From positions 124,001-188,000 of the forward strand of contig RSEE01000097.1 of the NCBI GenBank assembly GCA_003971905.1: DNA of 64,000 nucleotides, read 5' to 3'. A program made the translations under genes and the position numbers. This DNA comes from Moniliella sp. 'wahieum'. Taxonomy: Eukaryota; Basidiomycota; Moniliellomycetes; Moniliellales; Moniliellaceae. Within the stretch, counting starts at the first letter, position 1, and the number at the start of each line of letters is the position of its first letter. Shown here in pieces: positions 1 to 14,696 of the stretch. The notes beneath the pieces were generated by a model, which searched no databases, had not been told where the DNA came from, and was given only the letters and a program-made list of their open reading frames with translations.

Positions 1-1865
1 CATTGTGGAAAATGTGGGTGGGAGTACGCAAGAGGTACTGGGGAACGATGGGGAGGGATAGGGCGTTTTCTGGGCGCGGGGAGGGGGCTTCTTATACTGC
101 TACGGCGGGAATGCCAGTGTGGGTGCATCATCCTGGCCATCGGCAGCAGAGCAGGGAGCCGGCGTGGGTGCTCAGGCTGAGCGGGGAGGCCGGCGGAGGA
201 TTGTGCAAGAGGCAAGTGCTGGACGCTGGCCAGAGCTGGCGATGGTGGGTCGACATTCGCCTTGGCCGCTGAGCCAGAAGGAGCAGTTTAATTGGGAGGT
301 TTAACTTCAGCCTGGCATGGCGCCAGTGTCACCACCCCTCCTCTTCCGGGCACAGGGGCACTCTTCGGTCCGTGCACACACCCTAGGTTGTGAGCGCACC
401 TGTGCGGCCGGCGCTACCAGGCACTGGCTGCCCATCATATGATCGGCCATCGATCCATCCTGCCTCCCCATCTTGCCAGATCGGCCAGATCCACACCGGG
501 CACCCTCTGCCATCACTAGATCGCCTATCATCTTCCCTTCCATTTCTTCTGGCTCGAGCGCGTGAGCTAACCTCGCCCCTCCTCGTGAATATCAAACTGC
601 ATAGCTCAGCACACGCACCACTCAGTCTCAGTGGGCAGCTGTGCCTACCGCAGCCAGCAGCTACACCACACCAAATTTCAACCCAAGTGGGCGCAGCTCC
701 ATCGAAAACCCAAACTTCCGCATTCGAAGGGCACACCTCATGGTTGACATGTTGACATTCAATATTCAATGACCTTACTTCTCTCAGCGGGCCTCGCCTT
801 CAGGTCAAAACGTTGCAGGGACCGTGGAACCGACGAGAGCTCGTTCTCAAAAGCATTGGCAGCAGGCTTAACTGTGCCTCTTGGAACTTAGTCTCAGATC
901 TCAGTTGTCACGGGCCTAGCTAGCGAGGCGGGGATGGGGAATGGATATGGTATTCCAGAGCTATACTAAGGAGAGCCAGACCTATGGGCCGGTATATAGG
1001 CGCCGGGTTCGGAGGCAGTGGAAGCTCGTGGAAGGTCCGGGACGCACTGCCCCTCCGGTGCACTGTGCGTATCGGGCCACGTGTCACTGAAGGCCGATGG
1101 GCTCTGGGCCACTGGGCGGTCAACATCAGTTGGGAGTATGTGACAGTGGGGAGAGCATCGAAAATAGCCACATCCCTGGGTGTGTGCTGCGCGCGAGAGT
1201 ATATGTGAGCCCCTCAATTCTCTTCCTGAGGTCTTCCAATACCGTAGAAAAGCCTTCCCATATCGGCCTTCAACTGCTTTACAGACGAAGATCGATCCGA
1301 TTATCAGGGATTGTCGCTTGTCAACATAGCCTAGGTACACACACGCCAGATAGTTGATCGCGGTGCCACAGTTATCCGCTAGAGAATCTTGCTGTTGTCG
1401 AGGAAAGAATATTGGAAGGAATGAGACTGCACAGTGGCCGCGCAGCAAACCGGCTTGGGTCTACGGGTGCGACTAACTTCCAGTGCGACACCATCCCAGC
1501 CCTGTCTCTTGCGTGTAATTATTTGATTCCGGGCGGTGGATTCTTCTCCCTTTGGGGCTTCTGGGTGAAGCTCGAAGTGCGATTACTTTCGTGGAAGAGA
1601 TGGAACTTATGCGGAGATTGTGATCAGCTTGATGGTTATCGGTTATCGGTTACCGGTTATGAGATGTCTTGCAAACCCACCCACACAGAAGGATCAGATT
1701 GATCACAACATCAGATGTGCTATACCCCAGATTGAGGAAAATGGCGTCGTCTATAACTGGTATCGCCATACTCCTCACATAATCCCACGGTCCACTACTA
1801 GCCTCATAACCGACATGATAATCTCTCTCTGTAGTATCTCTGGGGGGTAGGCACCCTAAGCGGGA

Positions 1866-1885
1866 CCCCCCCCCCCCCCCCCCCC
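1866..1885. repeat. Poly-C tract (20 nt)
   Basis: Uninterrupted run of 20 C. Length in such runs is unreliable in draft assemblies. Confidence 0.9.
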
Positions 1886-2676
1886 ACCGATGTAGACTTG
1901 AGGCTGAACGGATGGGTACTTGGCGTACTCAGGCCTGTTGTGGAGGCAAGATGGAGAACCCACCGCGTTTCAGACCCAAAGGTCCCTAGCACTAAGCTGG
2001 GTGGTGCGTGGCGGCGATCATGAGTGAGGCCTAAGGCTTGTAAATGGATAACACCACGTCTGGCCGTGGTCGGCGCTGTCGAGGCACGAGGCTTTTGAGA
2101 AATGGACGTAAAAGATGTGGGTTTTGTTGTTTCTCCTTGAGAGACAATCGAGGTGTGGTTCTGCGGTGACCGGTGACCGTTGGGATGGAGGCGAGCAATA
2201 CCAAGAAGAATAAGGGGGGGGGAGGGTGCCTACAGCGGAAGTGGCTGGAGAAAACGATCAGAGAAGCGAAGAGAGGAGATGATGAGGTTTGATGGAAGAC
2301 CACATATGAGAGACGAGGCACAGAAATAATGTGGATCGGCAGAAAAGAGTAACTGCCTGTGGCACGTAAGAGGACGGCAGGAAAGGGAGTGAGCTGTGAG
2401 AGCTCACATTCGAGCCTTGGGCGCTGAACCTCATCCCTTCGCTTCCCCGCTGTAGGAGCCAACATTTTGAGCTTGGCTGGGTGCCTTGAAGCCACCCTTA
2501 TAATGAGGCATTTGCTGTTCGCGCCATCATTCTTTTCTCATGTGCCTCACTGGCCACATATTACCTCTCTTCATCTTCGACGCTGTGATTTGGCTTTTCT
2601 TTCCCCTATGCTCTGCCTCGTACAGGGTCGCTCTCTGTTAGTATGCAGTACTGCCACATCTCCTTTGTATTGCCCT

Positions 2677-2703
2677 GTTGTTGTTGTTGTTGTTGTTGTT
2701 GTT
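2677..2703. repeat. (GTT)9 microsatellite
   Basis: Nine perfect GTT units in the non-coding region upstream of aconitase. Confidence 0.9.
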
Positions 2704-3348
2704 CTTTCAGAGCGACCGTCGCGTCGTCGACAAAGGACGGGTTGGCGGAGTGGGTGGGAGGAGGTGGGGGCCGCCGTTGATGTTTCTTGTCGATTGCATC
2801 TCTTGCGTGGTTGGCAGAGGGCAGAGGGCGGAAGAGGTGTGAACGTTGAACGTTTGAACATGCGACCTCACCACGTGACTGGCACAGGTCACATGACGCC
2901 TGTCTCTGCGCTGGGGGTGTTCGATGTGGAGGATGCGTGATGCGTGATGTGTGATGGATACGCACAGCGGCAGATTCCGCAACGCCGCACGCCCGCACGG
3001 CGCCACACTGGCTGCACGGGGCACTCAGCATGCGCACAGGCCATTTGTAATTGGCGCCCAGCTCGCCCGCCCGGCGCCTGTCTTCCCCGCCTCGGTGCGT
3101 CACCCATCCCCCGATGCGCTGCTCGCCGGGTGCGAGGCCACGGGGGCAGTATGCCCCTGCGGCCAGGCTGCCTCCCTCACCGGTGGGTCATGGCAGCGCT
3201 GGTTGAACGCTAAACGCATTCAGGCTGAACACGTTGAACCGATGACCAGTCGCCCATTGACTCGGCCAGCCTGCTGGCCAGTACTTATCGGCGTGATAAC
3301 CGCCCTCTTCCCCCTCCCCCCCCCCACCATCCCCAGCGGAGTGTTGCC

Positions 3349-5832
<2,484 letters not shown>

Positions 5833-6707
5833 AATGCACCCCGCCGAGACCCCTCGGGGGCAGGTAAGTTCGTCTTCTACTATAGGATTCGTCTTCTAGG
5901 ATGCTATCGATCTTATGTTGTGTTGAATGCGGTTGCTGGTAATATAGTGCACAGTAGTTGGCTAGTCTGTTGGATCCGATGGGGGGTTGCCATGGCTCTT
6001 GCGTTTACGCAACAACAGCCTGCAATGGGCGCCCGCCAGGTGTGTGCGGACGCAGCGCAGCCCAAAGGGACCAAACAAGAGGGGTGTGTTGCAGGGGACA
6101 AGACCTCCTATCGGCTATCTAGCGTCTGGCAACGCAACATCAACCACCCTTCATTCGTCTACCGGGAGAAACACAAAGACCACAGCAAGTGGGTTGTCCT
6201 GCGCCCGGGAACGAATAATAAGTGACGCCGAACCAGCCAGCACCAGCCAGTACTCGACTAATAAATACGACTTTGGTGGTCCCAAGCGCCGCGTCGCGTA
6301 CCCAGAACGACCCGTGACCGATCGATGATCGCCGCGCCACCGCGTTTGGATCATGCTATTCACCCTACAGACGCACAGTCAAGCTAGTCATCGATCATCG
6401 GGCAGAGATCATCGATCAGAAGCGAGAAAAGGCCCAAGAACCGATGCGAAATTGGAGCGAGTTTAATTAGTCGTCAAACGGTGTCTCTGCGGTGTGTGTG
6501 GCCACCTGCCGGCCTGAGTCAACAGGGCCCAGGCGGAATTGCGGGAGTCATCCACAGGGTGGGCAGCATGGTAGGTGCGCCCTCCACCCCCCCCCCCTCC
6601 GTTTTTTGCTACCACCTCTTCGCACACGAGACGTGCAGAAGGGCCAACCAAAGCCCACCTTCCCAGCCCGTCCCGTTCAACGAGAGCGATCCTACCAGGC
6701 CGATAAA
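5833..6707. other. Intergenic, aconitase 3' region
   Basis: No gene seen. It contains the aconitase 3' UTR, AT-rich AATAAGTG and AATAAATA elements near 6215 and 6260 that could serve polyadenylation, and the promoter of the next gene. Confidence 0.5.
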
Positions 6708-9619
6708 ATGGACTCGCTGCGAGACTCTGCCGCCGACCCCTGGTCTGGCCTACCCAGCGAGCCTCACTTTAACCGCCGTGGCAGGGCGGTACCCGCTGCG
6801 TTGGCCGAGGGCCAAACAACGTGGGCGGAGGAGGAGGATGTGTTCCCAGTGGACGATATGCTGCTGCTGTGCCACTCCGACAACCGCGTATGTTTTTTGG
6901 GCTTTTAGCACAGGTTTTGCGCGTCAACGGCGAGCGGGTTCCGTCCAACGACGTAACTGTGACCGGGCTTCAGGACGGTGAGGATGTCCCGCTGGCCGAC
7001 GTATGGGATGTCTTGATCGGCAAGCACGTTGCTGTCCGTTCGGTTGCTGTTGCGGGAAAGCAGATTGACCATACCGTGGTCTGGATCCGGACCGCTGCGC
7101 TTGACCTCTTGGTAACCGCCTTGAACGTGCTTCCTCTTCACGTTGCCGCGCTGGACCAGACCTCTTCGCCCTGGGCGAAGCTCCCTTCCGCCCCAGCTGC
7201 CACCGAAATCACAACTCCTGCCGAGGCTGCCGAGGCTCTTCACAAGCTTGGTGTGGTGCCCAAATTGAGTGCCAACGTTCACTCTGTCCCCAATCCGGAT
7301 CAACTCTACCAGTGCTCACTTTCCTCACCAGTCACAGCGCTGCGGCTGCAGCCGCAGTGGCCGCCTCGCCCATGCCCACTTTTGCCTTGACAGCCGCAGC
7401 CGACCCAAGTGGGGACCATGACCACCTGGCCCCCTTGGCTCTATTGGACGCGCTGGTCGGCTTCTCTTCCAAGACGGCAAAACAGTTATTGGAGGCCCAA
7501 CCTATGGGGCTGCAGGATGTGCTACTACAGATCTTGACCAGCGTTAACGTTACCACCATCGTGTCGGATCCGCGACCAAGCACGTGCCCTCGTTGCAATC
7601 CGGATCCTGCACCATCTTGCCTTGTACGCTTGGCGACCAGCTTGGCTCACCGTCTCGGGAACCGTGTGAGTGCGCTGCTTGTCCAGCTCACTTCCCATCC
7701 TCTGCCGCCCCATCTCTCTTGAACGAGACCCTTGCCTTGCTTACCACTTGGACCACCATCTCTACCGACCCTTACCCCCCGCCGCCGGGCAGGAGGTGCA
7801 CTTTGACACTGTGAGCGCATGGCCCGCATTCAGTTTGGACGTAATCCGTGGAGCAGCGGGGCAGGCAATGGTGAACGATGCGGTTCTGGCGGCTGCCTGT
7901 GGCCATATACACGCCGCTCTTCGTTTAGTGGACGAGTACCCAGATGCCCCTTTGCCTGCAGCCGCCTCGCCCCTCGCCTCGGACCGGGCCATCTTTCTGC
8001 AACTCCTACCTTCTTTGTCTAACCGTGCCCTCGCTACGTTCCCGCTACGTTCCGCTCTTTGGCGCACACACAGGCATTGTACACGCAGGCATTTGCGCCG
8101 GCGGGTACCTCTCTTCGGTCCTCGCCCTGGCGGCGAAAATCGAGTCGTTGCCCAGCTCGGTGGTGGAGGAAGCGCAGCGCGTTGCGCGTCACCTCCTGGA
8201 CACCAAGGACGGATGGGATGCCGTAGCCTCGGCTCCAAACTGGACATTTTCTGCGTCGACAGCAATCATGTCCCCGCGCTTGGCGGCGGCACGCTACGTT
8301 CGCGTGGTATCGTCGGTTGCCAAATCTGGGTCTGCACGTACTGTGCAGCGCCAGATAGTCCTGGACCTGATTTCCCGCTTGCTTCCCTATCGAGGCGAAA
8401 ATGACGTGGCGCAGGATTTGGCTTGTTCCTTGGTGGATGGCGACCCGATTCTGGTCCCCTTTTATCAAGTCAAACTTCGTGCTCGTCCTCGGGCTCGACA
8501 GGTCGAAGAAGAAAAGGTAGCTGATGCGCCTGCCTTGGCGGGACCCAGCGTTCATACGACTATGTGGGGGGTGGTGGAGCCACAAGATGTACTTGCCTAC
8601 CAGAAGCGCACATCCATCTTCTACGACCTACCGCACGACAAAACCAACTCCGCTTCTCCTGGACAGGCACCCAATGCGGCCGGGAGAAGGGATACATTCT
8701 ATCACCCTTACTTTTCGCCGGACCATGTCGGGTTGCCCGCCTTTCCCAATTGGCCTTTTGCACCGTTGGATCATCTGGTGTATTGGAAGAATTCGGAATT
8801 GCTTCAGGCCCCGGGCATGCTTCCACCCGACAGGAAGTTTACCCTGAAACAGGTTCTTGTAGCCACGCTGACGTTGGCGTGCGAGCTGTTTGGTTCGGTG
8901 CCCACCCAAGCGCCGCAGGACGGCGTGCCGAGTGCAGCGGCCATATGGTTGGCACTTCTCCAAGTCTACGAAATGGATCGATTGCCCGACCCGGCGCAGA
9001 GAAGCAAGCGAGCCTTGACTGCCGACCCGGGCATTGTAAGGTTGATCCGCAAGCTTGCCGAGCGAGCCATTGCGTCTGAGAAATGCGGTTGGGAGAAGGA
9101 AACGGCCTGCGATGTCGACAAACGAGAAATGTTCTTCTTCCCGTCTCTGCGCGGTCCTTACCACCAGTTCCACCAGTTACTTTGGTCTTGGGATCCCGAT
9201 TCGGAGGGTGTCGATGATCCGCTATTTGCATTGGTCATGTTTCACATGACCAGGGAACGGGGGACGACGAACAACATATCGTGTGTTGGATTACCCCAAT
9301 ATGCTCTGTGCCGTTCCCGCCACCAAGGACGATGTGCATTTCGCTTCGTTTGTCCAGCCGTCCGAAAAGAATGAGGATATGCTGGGAGTGTATGCAAAGA
9401 CTGATGAATGGGCGCGTGAATCGGTCCCATCCCTTGATGTGGGCAATCGCAATGACCCACTTGGCTGCCCACGTGTTTGGTCCCGATGCGCGTGACATAT
9501 TTGATTCGGCTGTCCCATTGACCAAGATGATCTTTGCTCCGACTGTTTCGACTCCCTATGCAGCAGACGTGCAAGAGGCCTGCTGCATTGGTCGGATGCG
9601 CCCGATTCGTCCGGGGTAA
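6708..9619 (+). CDS. Large uncharacterised protein
   Basis: Family not recognised. From the ATG at 6708 the frame reads MDSLRDSAADPWSGLP and then continues through several frames with protein-like composition to a stop at about 9619, roughly 950 residues. The first junction (6888-6913) is either a 26-nt GTATGT..CACAG intron or a one-base deletion. Further frame changes lie near 7310, 7660, 7800, 8040, 9290 and 9420. A GTGAGT at 7664 may start a second intron. The protein is mostly alpha-helical and hydrophobic-patterned, without obvious signal peptide, membrane segments or catalytic motif. The middle part (VEEAQRVARHLLDTKDGWDAV and following) and the Pro/Trp/Tyr-rich stretch LPAFPNWPFAPLDHLVYW are distinctive enough to search with. 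Codon use resembles the neighbours, so it is probably a true gene. Confidence 0.6.
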
Positions 9620-10836
9620 GTGAAGCTACCATCGAAGAGCGGCAGAAGACCGTGTCGCATAACCTCAAGTACTTGGTGACTGGATGCGTAAGACGGCACC
9701 AGGCGAGGTGGGATGGGGCAGAGGTGAATGAGATGAAGTGGCTCGGCAATGCGTTTTCAACGAGCGAAATAGATAGTAGGCCAAACGGCAACGTACTCCA
9801 TCACCGTCATCAACTGGCAGGAAAACGACAAAAGGGATGCATACGATGAGCTTAGGTGAGTGGGATTCACGCTTGGCTAAGCGGGGGCAGACTGGGCTCA
9901 GGTACCCCAATGACCCGTTGGCAGCTTCTTTCCCTTCCTCCTCCGCCTCCTTTGGGCCCTCTTTGTCCGACGTGGACAGAGGGACAGTTGGAAGACAGTT
10001 GCTAACGGACGTGCCGACGCCAAGGCAAACGGGGAGCAGCGTGTCCATGCCTTCCCGACGCAGGCGGGCGCAGGCGGTGCATAGACAGAGCAGACCCAGC
10101 CTAGTCGCGTGGGGGTGCCCATCGGTCACGTGCGCATGCGGACGCTAGAACCCATGTTTCTCTCCTTCGCATTCCGCCACACACACGTGAACCGTGAACC
10201 CACGAAAGGCCAGCCAAAGTTTCAACCGGCCAGCGCGCGTGCGATTTGAAACAAGGCCAGCCGCTGCATGCTGTGATGCATCATGCATCACACGCAGATA
10301 GGAGGCGTGGCACCGGCCGCCACATGGCAACCCTACCGGGTATCTGTCGCTCGGGGGCGCAGCGGCAGGCAGGGCGCCGTGTGCGGGTGCCACGCCGATC
10401 GGATGACGTGAAAACAAACGCGCTTCCGGCGCTGCCCGACGACCGAGACAGCGTCACGGCAGCAGACACGCCTGGGCCGCCCAGCGCCGCCACCAGCCCG
10501 CAGCCGCCGCGGCCTCGGTGCAGCCGCCGTGCTGCTGCCTGCCAGCCCCCCCGCTCCGCCCCGTGCCTGCGCAGATAGCCCGCCCCCACGGCGCCAGCAC
10601 GCCAGCACGCGCCCCCCCCCCGCCCGCACCGCGCCAGTGTCCGCTTTGTTTTCCACACTCCCGCCTCCACCGCAAAAAGGTTCCTCGCACCCCACCAGTG
10701 TCCTGCCGCTGCTGCCCTGCTCCCTGCTGCTCCCGGAACCTTCCTGCCCGAACCTTCCCGCCCCTCCCGCCGCCTTATAACGCTCTGGCACCGCCCGCCC
10801 CCTCCGTCTTCCACCACCACCTCCTCTTCTTTCACC
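9620..10836. promoter_or_regulatory. Intergenic; ADP/ATP carrier upstream region
   Basis: No gene supported. Notable elements are an odd-centred palindrome with 10-bp arms, TGTGATGCAT C ATGCATCACA, near 10267-10288, GTCACGTGCGC near 10126, CACACGTGAACC near 10182, and TTATAACG near 10775, about 60 nt before the carrier start and a plausible TATA-like element. Confidence 0.45.
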
Positions 10837-11773
10837 ATGGGTGCCGTTGTCGACCCTGCGCAGAAGCCCAAGACGGCCTCGTCCTTCTTCACCGACTTCA
10901 TGATGGGTGGCATCTCCGCCGCTGTCTCCAAGACGGCGGCTGCCCCCATTGAGCGTGTCAAGCTCCTCATCCAGAACCAGGACGAGATGATCAAGCAGGG
11001 CCGTCTTGACCGCCCTTACAGCGGTCTCGGCGACACCTTTGCCCGCACCTACAAGTCGGAGGGTCTTGTCCTTCTGGCGCGGCAACACGGCCAACGTTAT
11101 CCGTTACTTCCCCACCCAGGCCCTCAACTTTGCCTTCAAGGACTACTTCAAGGCCCTGTTCAAGGTGCCCAAGGACGCCCCCTACGTCAAGAAGCTCAGC
11201 GCCAACATTGCCTCGGGTGGTGCCGCTGGTGCCTCGTCGCTTCTGTTTGTCTACTCGCTCGACTACGCCCGTACCCGTCTTGCCAACGACGCCAAGTCGG
11301 CTGGCAAGGGTGGTGAGCGCCAGTTCAACGGTCTCATTGACGTGTACCGCAAGACGATTGCCTCGGACGGTATCGCTGGTCTCTACCGTGGCTTTATCCC
11401 CTCGGTCGTTGGTATTGTGGTCTACCGTGGTCTCTACTTTGGTGTGTACGACTCGGTCAAGCCGGTTGTCATCACGGGTCCTCTCGAGGGCTCTTTCCTC
11501 GCTTCCTTCCTGCTCGGCTGGGTCGTCACCACGGGTGCCGGCATTGCTTCGTACCCGCTCGACACGATCCGTCGTCGCATGATGATGACCTCGGGTGGCA
11601 AGACGCACTACAACGGCATGTTCGACGCTGGTCGCCAGATTGTCGCCAAGGAGGGCGTCAAGTCGCTCTTCAAGGGTGCCGGCGCCAACATTCTCCGTGG
11701 TGTCGCTGGTGCCGGTGTGCTGTCCGGCTACGACAAGCTCCAGGAGGTGCTGTTCGGCAAGGTCTACAAGTAA
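10837..11773 (+). CDS. AAC: Mitochondrial ADP/ATP carrier
   Basis: Exchanges ADP and ATP across the mitochondrial inner membrane. About 310 residues, the usual size, starting at the ATG at 10837. It has the threefold carrier repeat: [12 protein letters not shown] in repeat 1, [12 protein letters not shown] in repeat 2 and [14 protein letters not shown] in repeat 3. The RRRMMM signature is specific to ADP/ATP carriers, and [15 protein letters not shown] is the strongly conserved segment after helix 2. There is no intron. One frame change near 11070-11078, between KSEGLV and SFWRGN, needs one extra or two missing bases and is probably an assembly error. Upstream Pro/CT-rich leader and TATA-like element suggest strong expression, as known for the family. 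Confidence 0.97.
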
Positions 11774-12373
11774 ACCTGCCACCTTTTTTGTCGCCTTGGT
11801 CTCCTTGGATTCCCAGGCCCCAGGCCCGAAAAATGCACTGCCCCCTTTTGGGGGGCATCCACTGCCATCCCCCTCTGCGTGGTTGGATAGAAGACGTAGA
11901 ATGCGTTAGGTAGGCGTTGGGCTGATTGGTTCGGCCACCCGAGATGCGAAGGAAGCGCCGTTTGGATGCACTGGCAGCGGCAGCGTGAGGCTCCACTGGC
12001 CCGCCGCCTACGATTTGAGCTAGCAGCAGGGGCCTGACGCGGAGGAGGGGGGCTGGGCGGGGTTCGATAATGCCCCAACAGATGCCTGTCGATTACCGAT
12101 TTCGATTACCAAGCGGACGCGGGGAGCCGAGTGCGTTGCTGGCGGAGCCGGGATGCATGATGAATGATGGGGACGGGTGATCTGCCTCTGAGTCACAACG
12201 GTGGGTCTGTGCGGGCGGAAATAGGGTGCCCTGAGCACCGACAGCCCACAGCCCCCTGCAGATACGACCAAGTACGAGTGCAGCCAAGCACGCCACGCGG
12301 TGGTGCCATTCTGCTTCCCACCACCCCTCGGCCCGTTTCTCGCCGCCTTGCCATCCATCCGCCTTGGTCCAGC
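11774..12373. other. Intergenic between carrier and dehydrogenase
   Basis: Carrier 3' UTR followed by the dehydrogenase promoter. GATGCATGATGAATGATGG near 12152-12170 resembles an element in several other promoters here. No gene seen. Confidence 0.5.
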
Positions 12374-13405
12374 ATGTCTCTTTCGCTGCGCATCCCCAAC
12401 CTCTTGGCCGGCAAGGTCGTCCTGATCACCGGCGCATCCAGTGGCATTGGCCGCGCAACCGCTACCGCCGTGAGTACTTGAGTCCCATTGCCCGCGAGTG
12501 CCTGGGGATCGACCAGCCAGCGGCCCTTCTCCTTTTCTTCGTACACTCGCCCTTGCCTTCTGACTGCGGGTGGAAGAACCAACCCAACAATACGCATTCC
12601 GATGGGCCAAGCTGTCTTTTTTGATCTCTTTGCACGCTGTACTGACATGCTTACTGGTGTCTGCAGTACGCCCGCGCTGGCGCCAGTGTCGTCCTTGTCG
12701 CCCGTCGTGCCGAGCGGCTCGCGCAGGCGGTAGACGAGTGCAAGGCGGCCGCGCTGTCGGCGCAAAAAGCTGGCGACTTTGGTACCCGCCGTAGGCCAAT
12801 TCTTCCCGCTTACCCTCGACATGACCAAGCGGGAGGAGGTGGGGGCGATCAAGTCCAAGCTGCCCCCCTGGGCGAGCGAAGTGGACATTCTGGTCAACAA
12901 TGCTGGACTGGTGTACGGCGTGGAGCACGTTGGTGCGCTGAATCTGGACGAAGTGCAGACCATGTTTGACACCAACGTCCTTTCGGTCATCCAGCTCACC
13001 CAGCTCTTCTTCCAAGACTTTAAAGCGCGCAACCGAGGCCATATTGTTGTCCTCGGTTCCATCGCTGGCAGAGAAGCGTACCCCGGCGGCTCGATTTACT
13101 GTTCGACCAAGTTTGCCATTCGCGCCTTCTTGTCCGCCATGATGAAGGAGGCCGTGGGTACCAAGGTCCGCTTCACCGAGGTCGCACCAGGCATGGTCCA
13201 GACCGAGTTTAGCATTGTCCGCTACCGCGGCGACGTACCAGCGGCCGATAAAGTGTACGAGGGCATCGAACCCTTGACGGGCGAAGACATTGCCCAGGAA
13301 ATCATCTGGGCTACCAACCGTCCGGACAATGTCAACGTGGCAGAGACGGTGATTATGCCCGTTCACCAGGCGGGGCCCTACCACAATTTCCGCGGAGGCA
13401 AGTAG
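12374..13405 (+). CDS. NADP-dependent short-chain dehydrogenase (Ymr226c/YdfG type)
   Basis: A cytosolic SDR of the group that in yeast oxidises serine and other 3-hydroxy acids with NADP+. Exon 1 is 12374-12469 (32 codons), the intron 12470-12666 (GTGAGT..CTGCAG) and exon 2 begins at 12667 and ends at 13405. The cofactor loop GASSGIG is in exon 1, NNAG follows at about residue 100, and the catalytic Ser, Tyr and Lys lie in GSIAGREAYPGGSIYCSTK. The C-terminal TEFSIVRYRGD and the FRGG ending match the Ymr226c group closely. One base appears missing near 12775-12790, before GQFFPLTLDM. Substrate is inferred from the family, not visible here. Confidence 0.92.
12470..12666 (+). other. Dehydrogenase intron
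   Basis: 197-nt intron GTGAGTACT..TCTGCAG, phase 0, between the GIGRATATA and YARAGASVV codons. Preceded by CTGACATGC-type branch context. Confidence 0.85.
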
Positions 13406-13785
13406 ATGTCCCCCCTCTGCTCACGGCTGGTCGCTGTCTCCGCTACGTTGCAGCCATTCCCTGAAATGAATACTGGTGCGCCTGCAGGAGAGATGGCATG
13501 AAACGGAGGAAGGGCGACAACCTGTCGTAGCTGGTAGCTGGACGGAACGAATATGCACGGGCCTGTGGGCCACTAAAGAAATGATCAGCTCTAAAGACAG
13601 AAGGGTGCGGACGAAAGCGGCTACAGTGACTGGTGGGTGCCGAATCGAAGCAAGCTGTCATGTACGGAGGGATAACCCTCCTCTATTCATGTTCAGCACG
13701 TTCAACGTCTGGAGTGGTAGTTCCAAGGCGAAGTGGGCGCTGTCGTTGATGCGCTCCACCGCACCCATTGATGGTATGGTTACGA
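13406..13785. other. Intergenic after dehydrogenase
   Basis: Dehydrogenase 3' region. CACGTTCAACGTC near 13696. No gene seen. Confidence 0.4.
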
Positions 13786-14347
13786 CATATTCTACGTCAG
13801 ATTGGGGTACACTTTCTTGGTCCGGTTCACCACCTTCTTGGCCATCTTGGCTGCGCGCTCGAGGCTACCGGCTTGCAACTGGGTTAATGGGCTCGGTGAG
13901 CAGATTGCGCACATCGAGCTCCGGGCAACGAACTGATCGAGCACAGCCTGTGCGGGCAAATGGCACAAGGCGCATGCGTGGTGCCGCCTGTGACGAACAT
14001 TACTATGTGCTCCTCCTCTCCCAACGACAGCAGCTGTCCCCATCGCACGTACCTATGCAGCGTCCGCCCATTCCTGGTCAGATCCAACAAAAACTTTTTA
14101 GGGTCGACACAAGTGATAGATCCGTCAGCAAAGCCGCTGGTCGAAGTGCTCGTTGCAGGTCAGGACGGACAAGCGGGCTCATCTGTGGCGTCAAAAAGAG
14201 AGAGACGGGGTGAGTGATGTGTTGAAAACGATCTATTCGCCCACGCAGCCCGGCCAGGTGGGTTTGGGGTGGTTGAGCAGGGTTGGGATATGTTGTTGAG
14301 AGGCTCCCTGCTGGGCTCTCCCTCAGGGCATCGGCGTTGGAATTCAT
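13786..14347 (-). CDS. Possible small spliced gene, unknown
   Basis: Tentative. Read on the minus strand, three protein-like pieces follow one another: GSITCVDPKKFLLDLTRNG and nearby residues around 14060-14130, VLDQFVAR then DVRNLLTEPINPVASR around 13850-13940, and a basic end AAKMAKKVVNRTKKVYPNLT stopping at 13792-13794. A GTACGT donor (about 14055) and CACAG acceptor (about 13985) could join the first two; a frame change is needed within the second. The family is not recognised. The start is unresolved. It could also be noise. Confidence 0.25.
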
Positions 14348-14696
14348 AGCTGGAATCTATGGCGAGGATGGCGGTGGTGGTGGAGCGTAGGAGGGGCTGT
14401 GGCTCCTACCTGGCTTCCCCTGCCAACCGATGTGCTTCCATCGGTCACTCTTCGACCTTGCCAGTCAAGAGTAAACGGCGGTGGGGCCGACCTGACCGCA
14501 GCGGGGGCGCCACAATCCAAGCTTGCAATTTGAAATGTTGGCTGGCGCATTGGAGGAAGGGTGCGAATTTAAGTGCGGGGCAGTCGGAAGACCACAAATA
14601 GTAACCCCGACTTGTTTGCGGGGTAACGGGTAAGAATGGAGACACAGCTTCAACACCCTCACCGCTACTCTCTCCTCTCTCACCACCTTGGACTCC
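14348..14696. other. Intergenic, upstream of HTH gene
   Basis: No gene seen. A CT-rich leader directly precedes the ATG at 14697. Confidence 0.4.

Larger units (their letters stand above)
1..3348. other. Gene-poor left end and aconitase upstream region
   Basis: No convincing gene is visible on either strand. Open frames are short, overlap one another and show no recognisable family. The stretch holds a 20-base C run (1866-1885), a small GGTTATC-type repeat near 1632-1662, a GTT array (2677-2703), and close to the aconitase start a CACGTGAC element near 2872, repeated TGATGCGTGATG units near 2935-2955 and GAACGTTGAACGTTTGAAC near 2842. The last kilobase is probably the aconitase promoter and 5' leader. 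Confidence 0.6.

Noticed and set aside
11060-11090. Programmed frameshift in the ADP/ATP carrier
   Set aside because: No known frameshifting in this family and many similar breaks in the window; assembly error is simpler.
10281-11094. Long minus frames over the carrier promoter and first exon
   Set aside because: GC-rich leader kept open by lack of AT-rich stops; antisense to a certain gene.
10991-11782. 263-codon minus frame opposite the ADP/ATP carrier
   Set aside because: Antisense shadow; low-complexity composition.
12020-13384. 454-codon open frame on the minus strand opposite the dehydrogenase
   Set aside because: It is the antisense shadow of a clearly conserved SDR; no family features of its own.
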